DNA of 64,000 bases from Sphingobacterium sp. LZ7M1 (GCF_024296865.1 NZ_CP101134.1:3038001-3102000), one strand, 5' to 3'; positions 45,969 to 55,818 are shown, numbered from the stretch's first letter. Notes: generated by a model from the sequence alone, not told the origin. Translations and numbers: made by a program.

Positions 45969-46028
45969 CTTAACAACCTTTCCCTACACTAATCTCACTC
46001 TGCTCTCGCTCTTTTCTAAGTAGTTAGA

Positions 46029-49000
46029 CTACCAACCCGGCGCAAAGTTTAATCCAAAGGTTCCAAATTTCTCCCTTGTAGGATTATTCAACTGAATAGC
46101 ATAATAAGGCTCTAATATCATTGCCCCAAACAGGTTCACACGAAGTGATATACCAGCACTGAACACTGGCATGGTTACCCTTGGGTCATAACTGCTATAG
46201 GTCTGTCCATTGATGTTTTCACTAACGATATCATCATCTGTCTTCTTCCATTTCACGATACTGTTATTGCTCCAAGCCAAACCGCCATCAATAAAGAAGT
46301 TCAGGTCTGAAAATAGCAACCCCGAAGGAATTACGGCCAGTTTCTCAGGCCCTGTAAATGGCAATCTCACTTCAAAGTTTCCAACGACCATCTTAGAACC
46401 TGACAGGTCATTGTAGCCAATCATACTGTTAGGACCAAATGAATTGGACTCAAATCCACGGACCATATAAGGATAACCTATATATATATTGTAAAGCCTG
46501 TCGGCATCGGTACCCATACGCATATAAGAATACACCCTTGCTGCGATTGTTACCGGTTTGATCCTTTGGTATTTTCTCAGATCGACATTCAGTGCAGTAA
46601 AACTATAGGTACCGAAATACTGCTCCGCTCCTAGCCTATATCTGAAGCCCTGCAAAGGAGCTGCAATACCGAAAACGGCGTTATCACCGACAAAACCTGC
46701 GTTTACCTGCATGAGGTTAAAAGGATCCAGATTAGACACACCTAAAGCTTTTGCGGCCTCATCATTAGGGACACGCTCGCGGTTGCCATAGTAGTTATAA
46801 TAGCTTTGGGTAAAACGGTCAACACGGTAGGAGTTATAAGAAATGGCTCCACCAGTTTCAAAACGATGGTGCCTGTTAAATGGATAGGCCACGAACGCAT
46901 CAGCCTGGCTCTGGAAAGACCTCACCAAATACTGATCGATCACCGGCTCTACGCCATTACCTAAATCCCTTTGATCAAAATTATAGAAGCCAAAGCGGTA
47001 TGGAATATGCGATAAAGATCCACCCCAATTCCAACGGCTTCTCTGATTGATATAAGCTACCTGTCCACCAAAATCATAGATTTCACCATTGATGTTCAAG
47101 GCTGCAAAAATCTGGTTGTAACCTAAGATATCTGAAAACATCCCTTGGATACCAGAGTTTATTCCTGCTCCGTACCTAGAACCCACGGACATCCCGACTC
47201 CACTATTCGCCAAGTAATCCAATTTGAATTTTGGTTTATATGGGATGTTCTGAATTTGCGAATTTGAGATCCTTCCATAAGCATTGAAGTTATAAAGGTT
47301 GGTATTCACCACATCAACCCCTCTACTCTGAACTGGTGGCAACATGGCTGCCTCAAGGTTCACGACACCCGGATCAACGGATTTGGTTTCAAACTCAGAA
47401 CTTTTCGCTTTATAAATCGAGAAGGAATTATTCTTGAAATAAGAATAGATGATGTCATCATTGGCAGAAACGCTCATTGCCGGTGAGTATTCCGTAATTC
47501 CACTGATCCCCGTAAAGAAATCAGTCATTCTCTCCACATGACCACCGTCTATCACGATACGGTACATATTTCTAAACCCATCACTATTTGACAAGAAATA
47601 GATCTCTTTTCCTGAAGATGAAAAATGAGGGTTTAGATTATTTGCCCCTGGAAAAACAGGGATATTTTTTATTTCTTTCGTATTGACATCGACAACAGCC
47701 AAGCCCATTGGAATATCAACGCTTCTGCTTGAAGATTCCAAGGACATCCTGTCCGTACTGAATACGATATACTTTCCATCCCTTGAAAAACTAGGTTGGA
47801 AATCTGAATATTTATCGTCAGTTAACTGCTTTAGATCTTTTGACTCCAGATCATAGGTATAGATATCGCTTCTTCCATTCTTCAAACCGGAGAAAGCCAC
47901 CAAACTTCCATTTGGCGCCCAAGTAATATTGGTAAACTCTGTAATGTCACCCATTGCCTGCACCGTCAAAGTCCTACCCGTACCAATATCCACGATCATC
48001 AACTTATTCTTGCCCTCACTGAAGACAGAGAAAGCAAACTTCTTGCTATCTGGAGAAAATGTACCGGCAGATTCTATAAAACTAAATTCATCGATATCCT
48101 TATTGGTGAGTCGGCTACCCAGCTTCCTTACAATATTACCCGTTTCGGCATCGGCCAGGAACAGGTCGATACTGAACATATCCATCTCTGACAGGAAAAC
48201 CACATATTTACCATCAGGAGAAATTGCAGGAGACACATTCATCCTTCCTGCATTCTTGGTAGATAGCAATAACTTACCAATCGGATTAGAAGTCGTATCC
48301 TTACCTATATTTCTATAGGAGTTCTCCATACTGTTCTTCCACAAGGTAGACATGGTCTGCGCATCATAGCCAAAAACACGTTTTATTGCGTTCTCATATC
48401 CGTATTTTGCAGTCTCAATAAATAGAGGCATAATTACGGTATCTCCATAAGTGGACCCTAAATACGACCAGAAAGCCTGGCCATACCGATAAGGGAAATA
48501 CTTGCTTGACTGTTCTGTCATCTGCCTCAAGCTAGGCAGGTCATTTCTAGCATACGAATCACGCATCCACATGGATGTAAAAGCATCTTTCTTTCCAATG
48601 GAAAAGTACTCAGCCATCCCTTCTACCATCCACAACGGCAGGTTTGCAATATTCTCCAATCGCGTTGAATCCCCACCTTCGATCAACACCCTATACTGGA
48701 ATGCATGGACCAATTCGTGCCCCAATACATGCCTAGTCTGTTGGTTGATCTGCATGATCGGCATCACGACACGCTGTTTAAAAGCTTCCGTAACACCACC
48801 CGTACCTACACTGATCTCTCCCGATATGGCGGTTGTTTGCTGGAATTCAGGATGGTTATTATATAGGATAATTGGGTTTTTTCTCGAAAAGGTATCTTGA
48901 AAGACCTGTTGATGCAATTCATACCACACCTCAGATTCCTTTGCAAGCCAATTCATCATGGAATCATTTTGCAAATAATAATAAATATTGAAATGTGGGG

Positions 49001-49151
49001 TATCATAAACTTTGAAATCAAGCTTCTTATACCTCATCTTATTCTGCCCGAAATATTGGGCACTAGCTTGTCCTGGCATCAAGGCCATACATACTGCCAA
49101 AACAAGATTAATGCATAAAATTCTCGCAAATAGCATATGGTTAAATTTCAT
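46029..49151 (-). CDS. Large gluzincin/beta-propeller/barrel surface protein
   Basis: 1040 residues with signal peptide (cut near 31, ASAQ). The first third is a zinc peptidase: HELVH (145-149) with Glu178 in WMVEGMAEYF, the spacing of gluzincins. The middle (about 300-600) has TolB-like PD40 repeats (SPDGKYVVFLSEMDMFSIDLF, SRDGKYIVFSTDR). The C-terminal about 400 residues look like an outer-membrane beta-barrel with Omp85/surface-antigen character, ending in GTFGLNFAPGW. It may be an autotransporter-like peptidase. I know this architecture in Bacteroidota, but not its role. Confidence 0.82.
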   Translation of the reverse strand: MKFNHMLFARILCINLVLAVCMALMPGQASAQYFGQNKMRYKKLDFKVYDTPHFNIYYYLQNDSMMNWLAKESEVWYELHQQVFQDTFSRKNPIILYNNHPEFQQTTAISGEISVGTGGVTEAFKQRVVMPIMQINQQTRHVLGHELVHAFQYRVLIEGGDSTRLENIANLPLWMVEGMAEYFSIGKKDAFTSMWMRDSYARNDLPSLRQMTEQSSKYFPYRYGQAFWSYLGSTYGDTVIMPLFIETAKYGYENAIKRVFGYDAQTMSTLWKNSMENSYRNIGKDTTSNPIGKLLLSTKNAGRMNVSPAISPDGKYVVFLSEMDMFSIDLFLADAETGNIVRKLGSRLTNKDIDEFSFIESAGTFSPDSKKFAFSVFSEGKNKLMIVDIGTGRTLTVQAMGDITEFTNITWAPNGSLVAFSGLKNGRSDIYTYDLESKDLKQLTDDKYSDFQPSFSRDGKYIVFSTDRMSLESSSRSVDIPMGLAVVDVNTKEIKNIPVFPGANNLNPHFSSSGKEIYFLSNSDGFRNMYRIVIDGGHVERMTDFFTGISGITEYSPAMSVSANDDIIYSYFKNNSFSIYKAKSSEFETKSVDPGVVNLEAAMLPPVQSRGVDVVNTNLYNFNAYGRISNSQIQNIPYKPKFKLDYLANSGVGMSVGSRYGAGINSGIQGMFSDILGYNQIFAALNINGEIYDFGGQVAYINQRSRWNWGGSLSHIPYRFGFYNFDQRDLGNGVEPVIDQYLVRSFQSQADAFVAYPFNRHHRFETGGAISYNSYRVDRFTQSYYNYYGNRERVPNDEAAKALGVSNLDPFNLMQVNAGFVGDNAVFGIAAPLQGFRYRLGAEQYFGTYSFTALNVDLRKYQRIKPVTIAARVYSYMRMGTDADRLYNIYIGYPYMVRGFESNSFGPNSMIGYNDLSGSKMVVGNFEVRLPFTGPEKLAVIPSGLLFSDLNFFIDGGLAWSNNSIVKWKKTDDDIVSENINGQTYSSYDPRVTMPVFSAGISLRVNLFGAMILEPYYAIQLNNPTREKFGTFGLNFAPGW

Positions 49152-49200
49152 AACTGATTATTAGTCAATAAAAATAATAAAATCAATTCACTTCAGTCGA

Positions 49201-51531
49201 TTAATTCGTCTCCTCCTGTTGCTCTTCCGTGTTATTTTGATTAAGTAAATCAGGTAGAACAATATTAGGAATCTCAGCATCAGGATTCAAGCCCTCTGTA
49301 CTGCTACTATCCTGACGAACACGCACTCTAGGTCCTGGACAGTTGTATTTCTTGGTAATTTCAACTGTTGATTCCGGAAATTTCCCAAAGGTCACCCCTA
49401 ATTCAGGATGTTTATAAAGCTCTTCCATAAACAGGGCATATATCGGTAATGCAGTCTTAGACCCTTCTCCAGTTGCAGAACTCTTAAAATGTATGCTTTG
49501 TTCATCACAACCTACCCACACTCCAGCAACCAAATCTTTCGTTACCCCCATGTACCAACCGTCAACATAATCTGAAGAAGTACCTGTTTTACCACCGATT
49601 TGATTCTCATCCTGAAAAAGATCCCATTCCCATAAAGCTTGGGATGTGCCCCCCGACTCTTCGATGGTACCCCTAAGCATATAGCCCATTAACCAAGCAT
49701 TTTCAGCAGTAATTGCCTCCTTCGTAGTGGTTTTGAATTCAGCCAATACCTTTCCATCCTTATCTTCAATCCTTGAAACCAATACCGGCTCCGTACGCTT
49801 TCCTTCATTCATGAAGGTGCTATAACCCCTGACCATTTCAAAAACGGAAACATCATTCGAGCCCAATCCAACTGACGGAACCGACTCCAATTTACTATCA
49901 ATACCACATTTATGAGCCATCTCCACAACCTTATCCCAACCTACTTTCTCTGTTATCTGTGCAGTAACCGTATTTAATGAACGAGCCATGGCATGTCTTA
50001 GCGACAAGTCACTGTGAGAAAATGACCAATCCGCATTTTTTGGCTCCCAGATCTCATGCTCCCCTTTATTGTTAATGAATTCAATTTTTACTGGTTTATC
50101 GGTGAATTTATCACATGGTGCCATACCAGACTCCAAGGCTGCTGCATAAGCAAAAGGCTTAAAGGTAGATCCAGCCTGTCTTTTCGCTTGGTTTACATGG
50201 TCAAATTTGTAATAGTTGTGATTGATACCACCAACCCAAACTTTAATATTTCCATTGTATGGGTCCATGACCATCATTCCTGTATTCAACATGGTCAGGT
50301 AATGTTTCAGCGAATCCATGGTCGAATAATCCACTTTCTCCATTCCATCCCAGGTAAAGACCTCCATGGATTTTTTCTTGTTCAACTCCTCAAAAACCTT
50401 GGCTTCATCATTGTATTTTTTCATCAATGATGCATAAGCCGGAAGTTTTTTCGCATGGTCTTCCAAAAAATTAGGGATCACATTACCTTCTTTATCTCTC
50501 CATGGCAGATCATTTCCCCAAACATTGTCCAGACGCTGTTGCAATTCCTTCATCTTGGTTGAAACAACCGTTTCAGCAATTTTCTGCATCCTGGAATCAA
50601 TAGTTGTATATATTTTCAGACCACTGGTATAGATATCTATTTCGTTTTCTTCACCCCATTCTTCCAACCATTTTTCGACTGCCGTACGAAGGTAGGAATC
50701 GTTGGAATTGCGAACTTCCTGATTATTCAGGTTCAAGCCCAAGGAATCTTTACTCAGGGTTGCTACTTCATCCTTTTTCAGATAACCTTCTTTTTCCATT
50801 TGGTTTAGAACGACGTTTCTACGTTGCAGAGCGTTCTTAGGATTTCTGATTGGATTATAATAGGTAGTACCCTTCAACATACCGACCAAAACAGCAGCTT
50901 CATTGACGGTAACTTCACTTGGCAGCTTATCAAAATACCTTACAGATGCCGACTTAATACCGTAGGCATTATTGCTAAACGAAACGGTATTCAGGTACAT
51001 CGTCAAGATTTCTTCTTTGCTGTATTTGCTCTCCAATTTGAAGGCAGTCATCCATTCCTTGTACTTTGTGACCAACAGACCAACTCCCGGGATCTTCCCT
51101 AACAGTCCTTGAGCATCCTTGTAGCGAGTTCTATATAAATTCTTTGCAAGTTGCTGGGTAATAGTACTTGCTCCACGATCACTTCCACTTAAAGTTGAAA
51201 ACACTCCGCCAAACAACCCAATAAAATCCACCCCATGATGCTTTCTAAAACGAACATCTTCAGTAGCAATTAGGGCATTAACGATATTTGGAGAAATACT
51301 ATCATAAGGGACAGGATCACGATCTTGCTTGTAATAGCGACCGATTAAAACAGAGTCGGCGGTAAAAAGTTCGGAAGAAACATTCAGTTCAGGCAACAAT
51401 ATTTCTTTCTTAGTAGGCGATGATCCGAACAAGCCTAGGAAGTTAATTTGTACCGCGCAAGTAAATAAGATAATAAAGTAAATAACAATCAGTGCGATAC
51501 GCAAAAATTTGTTCCGGACTCGTCTAAACAT
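49201..51531 (-). CDS. Penicillin-binding protein 1A-type
   Basis: 776 residues. One N-terminal membrane helix; a transglycosylase domain with ATEDVRFRKHHGVDF and STITQQLAKNLYRTRY; a transpeptidase domain with SxxK in AGSTFKPFAYA, SLNTV and GGKTGTSSDYVDG. This is a class A bifunctional enzyme that polymerises and cross-links peptidoglycan at the inner membrane. The end has a Pro/Glu/Gln-rich tail (PDLLNQNNTEEQQEE). It stands alone, upstream of the surface-protein gene by 49 bases. Confidence 0.95.
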   Translation of the reverse strand: MFRRVRNKFLRIALIVIYFIILFTCAVQINFLGLFGSSPTKKEILLPELNVSSELFTADSVLIGRYYKQDRDPVPYDSISPNIVNALIATEDVRFRKHHGVDFIGLFGGVFSTLSGSDRGASTITQQLAKNLYRTRYKDAQGLLGKIPGVGLLVTKYKEWMTAFKLESKYSKEEILTMYLNTVSFSNNAYGIKSASVRYFDKLPSEVTVNEAAVLVGMLKGTTYYNPIRNPKNALQRRNVVLNQMEKEGYLKKDEVATLSKDSLGLNLNNQEVRNSNDSYLRTAVEKWLEEWGEENEIDIYTSGLKIYTTIDSRMQKIAETVVSTKMKELQQRLDNVWGNDLPWRDKEGNVIPNFLEDHAKKLPAYASLMKKYNDEAKVFEELNKKKSMEVFTWDGMEKVDYSTMDSLKHYLTMLNTGMMVMDPYNGNIKVWVGGINHNYYKFDHVNQAKRQAGSTFKPFAYAAALESGMAPCDKFTDKPVKIEFINNKGEHEIWEPKNADWSFSHSDLSLRHAMARSLNTVTAQITEKVGWDKVVEMAHKCGIDSKLESVPSVGLGSNDVSVFEMVRGYSTFMNEGKRTEPVLVSRIEDKDGKVLAEFKTTTKEAITAENAWLMGYMLRGTIEESGGTSQALWEWDLFQDENQIGGKTGTSSDYVDGWYMGVTKDLVAGVWVGCDEQSIHFKSSATGEGSKTALPIYALFMEELYKHPELGVTFGKFPESTVEITKKYNCPGPRVRVRQDSSSTEGLNPDAEIPNIVLPDLLNQNNTEEQQEETN

Positions 51532-51758
51532 ACGGTAAATATGAACAAAACTTTGGAAAAAATCATATCAATTCGCCCAAAAATGAACCTTGAAATGAAA
51601 ATTAACGAAATTTAACAAATGAAATTTTTGGTTTTTAACTAGGCTGTTTTTCCGAGACTTATAATAGCAAAAACTGTTCCTAAATTCTCTTTTGTTTACA
51701 ACAATTTTATCTTATTGAATATTATTCCCTATTTTTACCTGACTTATTTATCGGGGAC

Positions 51759-53222
51759 ATGTTAAAGCAAACACTACAACAAAAATTATTACAGAAACTT
51801 TCACCGCAACAAATTCAATTCATAAAATTGCTTCAGGTACCTACTGTATCATTAGATGCCCGTATCAAAGAAGAACTTGAAGAGAATCCAGCCTTGGAAG
51901 ATGGTAGTTTGACCAACATGAACGACCCTGTCGAAGAATACCCAGACAAAGATCCGGATGACGACTTCAACATGGAAGACAATAGCTATGATGACGAATT
52001 CAGCGTAGATGAATATATCCAGGAAGACGACTATAAAGATTACGGTGGAGGTTATGACCATGATGATGAGGATGGTAAAAAAGAAATCCCTATCGCAGTC
52101 CAAGATTCCTTCTTTGAAAATCTTCAAAATCAGCTTGACTTACTTGCCCTTTCTGATAAAGATTATGTACTAGGCCAACAAATCATCGGTTCCTTGGATG
52201 ATGATGGTTATCTGCGCCGACCTATCCTTTCTCTGATCGACGACCTAGCCTTTTCCCAAAATGTCATCGTTGAAGAAGATGAGGTTGAAGAGATGCTGAA
52301 AATTGTTCAAACCTTTGACCCAGCGGGAATTGGCGCCAGAAATCTTCAGGAATGCTTGAGCATACAACTTCGTAAGAAAGATCAAAATAATCCAATAATT
52401 CAACAGGCCCAATTGGTTGTAGAGAACTACTTGGATGAATTCACCAAAAAACATTACGACAAAATCGAAAAGCAATTGGGAGTAAACTCCGAAGAGCTTA
52501 AAGAAATTGTAAACGAAATCTTAAAACTGAATCCAAAACCAGGCGATTCAGGAGCTGTTGCTGGTAAGCAATTGCAGATTATCCCAGATTTCCATATCTC
52601 CAACAACGACGGTGTCCTGCACCTGACCTTAAATGGCAGGAACGCACCAGAGCTTCGTGTGTCCCGCTCCTACCAGGAAATGTTTGAACATTACGAAAAA
52701 GCCGAAAAGAACGACAAGAAAATGCGTGAGGCCGTTCAGTTTGTTAAACAGAAACTGGACTCTGCAAAATGGTTTATCGACGCCATCAAACAAAGACAGC
52801 AGACTTTGTTGAAAACCATGAATGCCATTATGGAATATCAATATGACTATTTCCTAACTGGTGATGACAGAATGCTGAAACCTATGATCTTGAAGGATAT
52901 TGCCGACAAGATCGAAATGGACATTTCAACGGTTTCCCGTGTAGCGAATTCCAAGTATGTCCAAACCGAATTTGGCACTTTCCTTTTAAAATCTTTCTTC
53001 TCTGAAGCCATTCAGACTGAGTCCGGTGAAGAGGTTTCCAACAAGGAAGTCAAGAAAATCTTGGAAGAATGCATCGCCAATGAGGATAAGAGAAAACCTC
53101 TGGCAGATGAGAAACTAACAGAGATTTTAAAAGAAAAAGGCTATTCCATTGCCCGTAGGACAGTTGCAAAATATCGCGAGGCCATGAATATCCCTGTTGC
53201 CCGCCTGAGAAAAGAATTATAG
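51759..53222 (+). CDS. rpoN: RNA polymerase sigma-54 factor
   Basis: 487 residues, the family's usual length. The glutamine- and leucine-rich activator region is at 1-45; an acidic region 52-115 is long; the core-binding domain follows; the helix-turn-helix region (ISTVSRVANSKYVQTEFGTF) and the RpoN box ARRTVAKYRE are near the C-terminus. It directs RNA polymerase to -24/-12 promoters. No enhancer-binding protein gene is adjacent. The gene downstream has its own promoter. Confidence 0.97.
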   Translation: MLKQTLQQKLLQKLSPQQIQFIKLLQVPTVSLDARIKEELEENPALEDGSLTNMNDPVEEYPDKDPDDDFNMEDNSYDDEFSVDEYIQEDDYKDYGGGYDHDDEDGKKEIPIAVQDSFFENLQNQLDLLALSDKDYVLGQQIIGSLDDDGYLRRPILSLIDDLAFSQNVIVEEDEVEEMLKIVQTFDPAGIGARNLQECLSIQLRKKDQNNPIIQQAQLVVENYLDEFTKKHYDKIEKQLGVNSEELKEIVNEILKLNPKPGDSGAVAGKQLQIIPDFHISNNDGVLHLTLNGRNAPELRVSRSYQEMFEHYEKAEKNDKKMREAVQFVKQKLDSAKWFIDAIKQRQQTLLKTMNAIMEYQYDYFLTGDDRMLKPMILKDIADKIEMDISTVSRVANSKYVQTEFGTFLLKSFFSEAIQTESGEEVSNKEVKKILEECIANEDKRKPLADEKLTEILKEKGYSIARRTVAKYREAMNIPVARLRKEL

Positions 53223-53239
53223 AAAATTTTAATTGACAC

Positions 53240-53270
53240 TTGCATATTAAAATATAATCTACTAAGTTTG
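53240..53270 (+). promoter_or_regulatory. Promoter of the small gene after rpoN
   Basis: TTG (53240-53242), a 20-base spacer and TAAGTTTG (53263-53270) match the Bacteroidota promoter, just after the rpoN stop. The predicted start is about 53277. Confidence 0.65.
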
Positions 53271-53276
53271 TAGAGT

Positions 53277-53425
53277 ATTCAGAATTGCAGATGCAATACC
53301 AACCGAGTGAGAGACACCGCGGTGGTAAATCGATACGGGCGACAAGCCAAAATAAACGAATATTGCAAAGTCTTTTAAGACGCCTCTGAATGCAATTATG
53401 GTTAAACCCTTTAAACATTAATTGT
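53277..53425 (+). ncRNA. Structured leader of the small gene after rpoN
   Basis: About 150 bases are transcribed before the ATG at 53426. A 7-bp pair ATTCAGA/TCTGAAT (about 53278-53284 with 53384-53390) could close the whole leader; inside lie hairpins ATTGC/GCAAT, a self-complementary CACCGCGGTG core at about 53318-53327 and GTCTT/AAGAC. The GC-rich core stands out in this AT-rich genome. No known riboswitch was recognised. Confidence 0.4.
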
Positions 53426-53689
53426 ATGTCGAACACAACAAAACCCTTACACCAGCACCTAGTGGAGAAATTCCACCACTATTCCACCAACGAATTAGTT
53501 GTATTGAACAATGATTTGGTAAAATCCAATTGGGGTGCAAACAAAACAGCTTTTAGGACTGCATTGATTTCCGCACTATCCAATCGCGGAATCGATCTGT
53601 CAGCCATAATCAGTACGGAAGACGGCTTTACCCAGATCCAAAGTGTCCCAGTGAAACTATCTGAAAATAAATTAATTCCTTTATGTTAA
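53426..53689 (+). CDS. Small protein of unknown function
   Basis: 87 residues from the ATG at 53426 (MSNTTKPLHQHL); the in-frame codon at 53390 would fall within the leader structure. No signal peptide. The sequence is soluble, helical at first (about 5-35, LVEKFHHYSTNELVVLNNDL) then mixed. No family recognised. It is preceded by a good promoter and a structured leader and followed by an intergenic repeat block. Confidence 0.6.
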   Translation: MSNTTKPLHQHLVEKFHHYSTNELVVLNNDLVKSNWGANKTAFRTALISALSNRGIDLSAIISTEDGFTQIQSVPVKLSENKLIPLC

Positions 53690-53694
53690 GTTAG

Positions 53695-53760
53695 GAGATT
53701 TGAGATTTGAGATTTGAGATTTGAGATATAAAGGTTAATACCTTTGTACTCAAATCTCAA
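53695..53760. repeat. GAGATTT heptamer repeats and long hairpin
   Basis: Four perfect copies plus a partial copy of the heptamer GAGATTT run from 53695 to about 53725. The end of this block pairs with CTCAAATCTCAA (53749-53760), forming a 12-bp stem with an inner AAAGG/CCTTT helix. It sits 5 bases after the stop of the small gene and may act as a terminator or simple intergenic repeat. Confidence 0.75.
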
Positions 53761-53880
53761 TACTATAAAAATGAGTAAGTACGGTTGATATCCCAATACT
53801 CATATCTCACATCTCAATACTATAAAAATAAGTTAGTACGATTAATATCTCAATACTCATATCTCACATCTCAATACTAT
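53754..53880. repeat. 57-bp direct tandem repeat
   Basis: Two copies of a 57-base unit (53754-53810 and 53811-53867) differ at only a few positions, and 13 bases of a third follow (53868-53880). The unit is AT-rich and contains ATCTCAATACTAT and ATCTCAC motifs. It ends three bases before the DUF2891 gene. Such repeats are probably common intergenic elements in this genus; I cannot test that here. Confidence 0.8.
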
Positions 53881-53882
53881 CC

Positions 53883-54980
53883 CTAAAACCTCCCTATCGC
53901 GTACAGTGCGAACGTTCCTAGCCAATGGCTTCCCATATAGTCGTCTTCAGCACTTAAGTTAACTATGGAGAAGTTAAAATGTTCAATAGCATTGCCTTTT
54001 AAATGCTGCAAACTTCCATCGATTTTACTGATGCCGGAAAGACATGCGGCTCGACTATAATTCAAACCATCCAAATGAACCAATTTACCGTCCGTCCTAT
54101 CCTTAACTATTGCGGGTTTCAATTCAAAGGAAGGGTCAAACAATCCTGGCATAAATCCTTTCAACCACGTTAAATACTCATTCTTTTCCATCAATTTACT
54201 CATCAAATAAGCTTCTTCTAAACATGGGGAAAGAAAATCATATCCACTCGGTTCATAGGCCAGATCACAAATCTTATCGTTTTGGAACAAACGCAATGAG
54301 TTTTCTTGAATGGATTTCTTAAAGGCCTCATCCCCTACGGAATTGGCATAATCCAAAGAAAGCGATAAACTAAAGGCCGAATTATCATGTTGTCCCGCCC
54401 TAATTGGGTATACCAATTTTGGGAGATATTCGATATATCGCTTGACCAAAAGATCCACTAATGGCTGTAAAGCCACTTTCCAGCGCTGCCCATCCTCATC
54501 TTCCCAATTTGCCAGTTCTTCTTGCAACTTGAACAGCCAAGCCCAACCATAAGTCCTTTCAAACCCTAAATTGTTCTTGTCATTGAAAAAAGCAATTTCA
54601 GTTTGCACATTCTCAGGCGTAATATGGCTATTCAACACTTTCCTCATATTCCCTTCTTTATCTAGTTCAGGAAAAGCCTTCAGCAATTTTATTACTGACC
54701 AATAACCATGTACAGAGGAATGCCAGTCAAAACATCCATAAAAGACAGGCCGAAGGGATTTGGGCGATTTAAGATCAGCTCCTGACCCCAAGACTTGGCC
54801 TAACTTATTGGGATACTCCACCTCAATACAATGGGTCGGCATGGCATAAATTTGCTGTGCTAATTCAAGGGATAATTTCACGTCTTCGACTTGCACTCCT
54901 TCTTCATTTTTCGATGGGTTATTGCAACCATAGAACAAAAGAACCGTAAGTGCAAAGATGTTTGAACATATTTTTTTCAT
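53883..54980 (-). CDS. DUF2891 lipoprotein
   Basis: 365 residues with a lipobox Cys19 (LLFYGC). The (alpha/alpha)-rich sequence has DUF2891 features: RPVFYGCFDWHSSVHGYW, FFNDKNNLGFERTYGWAWLF, and HWLGTFALYAIGRF at the end. The family has been linked with glycan-associated proteins but has no proven activity. Strand and position make it a single unit; the 3' end touches the tandem repeats. Confidence 0.85.
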   Translation of the reverse strand: MKKICSNIFALTVLLFYGCNNPSKNEEGVQVEDVKLSLELAQQIYAMPTHCIEVEYPNKLGQVLGSGADLKSPKSLRPVFYGCFDWHSSVHGYWSVIKLLKAFPELDKEGNMRKVLNSHITPENVQTEIAFFNDKNNLGFERTYGWAWLFKLQEELANWEDEDGQRWKVALQPLVDLLVKRYIEYLPKLVYPIRAGQHDNSAFSLSLSLDYANSVGDEAFKKSIQENSLRLFQNDKICDLAYEPSGYDFLSPCLEEAYLMSKLMEKNEYLTWLKGFMPGLFDPSFELKPAIVKDRTDGKLVHLDGLNYSRAACLSGISKIDGSLQHLKGNAIEHFNFSIVNLSAEDDYMGSHWLGTFALYAIGRF

Positions 54981-55046
54981 ACTAGTAAAATTGGCAATAT
55001 ATTTGAGTTATAAAAATAACATTTATAAACAATAACAATCTACAAT

Positions 55047-55724
55047 ATGAACATTAGTGACTTAATTTCAGGAAGCATTGGTTCACAAGCTACTGAAGGA
55101 ATATCAGAAAAATTAGGACTTGATAAAAACCAAACCCAATGGGTTGTTTCTGCAGCTATCCCATTGATGATGTCTGCCTTGAATTACAATGCGCAAAAGG
55201 GGCCTGAACAAGCTCAAGGCATACAAAAAGCATTGGATAACCACTCTGGGGGGATATTCGATAACCTAGCAGGATTATTTAATCAAGGACCAACAGAAGA
55301 TGAAGATAAAATTGTAAATCACATCTTTGGTCGCAACACCGATACGGTAAAACAATCCCTTTCTGAAAAATCAGGAATTAGCATGGGGAAAATCGGTGGC
55401 ATTTTAGCGCTATTGGCTCCTTTGGTAATGGGTTATCTAGGTAAAAAGAAACAAGCTGACGCTGGAACTGGCGGCGGAGGGATTGGAGACCTTTTAGGAA
55501 GCATCCTTGGAGGTGGCACGTCAAATGCCGGTGCTTCAGGAGGCGGAATCGGTGATTTGATCGGAAGCGTATTAGGAGGCGGTGGTTCTAGCACTGCTAG
55601 CTCATCACAACCTAATATTGCTGGTGGTTTAGGTGATTTAGTTGGACAGTTTTTCGACCAGAAAAACGACAATAGTGCTAAAGGCAACATCTTGGATAGC
55701 CTTGCTGGAATGTTTGGAAAATAA
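55047..55724 (+). CDS. DUF937-family protein
   Basis: 225 residues, no signal peptide. The first about 130 residues are the helical DUF937 domain (QWVVSAAIPLMMSALNYNAQK, DKIVNHIFGRNTDTVKQSLS). The C-terminal third is glycine- and serine-rich with three near repeats of GIGDLLGSILGGG. DUF937 proteins include DNA-binding-like YidB. Function unknown. Confidence 0.85.
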   Translation: MNISDLISGSIGSQATEGISEKLGLDKNQTQWVVSAAIPLMMSALNYNAQKGPEQAQGIQKALDNHSGGIFDNLAGLFNQGPTEDEDKIVNHIFGRNTDTVKQSLSEKSGISMGKIGGILALLAPLVMGYLGKKKQADAGTGGGGIGDLLGSILGGGTSNAGASGGGIGDLIGSVLGGGGSSTASSSQPNIAGGLGDLVGQFFDQKNDNSAKGNILDSLAGMFGK

Positions 55725-55744
55725 ACGAATAATTATACAACCAC

Positions 55745-55776
55745 AAAGGGATTGGTCAATTTGATCAATCCTTTTT
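55745..55776 (+). terminator. Terminator of the DUF937 gene
   Basis: GGATTGGTCAA pairs with TTGATCAATCC (55749-55759/55761-55771, tight loop formed from the inner bases), followed by TTTTTC. Confidence 0.7.
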
Positions 55777-55818
55777 CTATTTTATTCCATCCGATTGCGA
55801 AAACGATTATATTTACAC

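Noticed and set aside
53310..53345. T-box-like GGTGGTA motif in the leader after rpoN
   Set aside because: No specifier loop, no AGGGUGGNACCGCG core, no following terminator, and the downstream gene is not an aminoacyl-tRNA or amino-acid gene.
53754..53880. CRISPR array
   Set aside because: The 57-base unit is repeated directly without unique spacers, and no cas genes are present.
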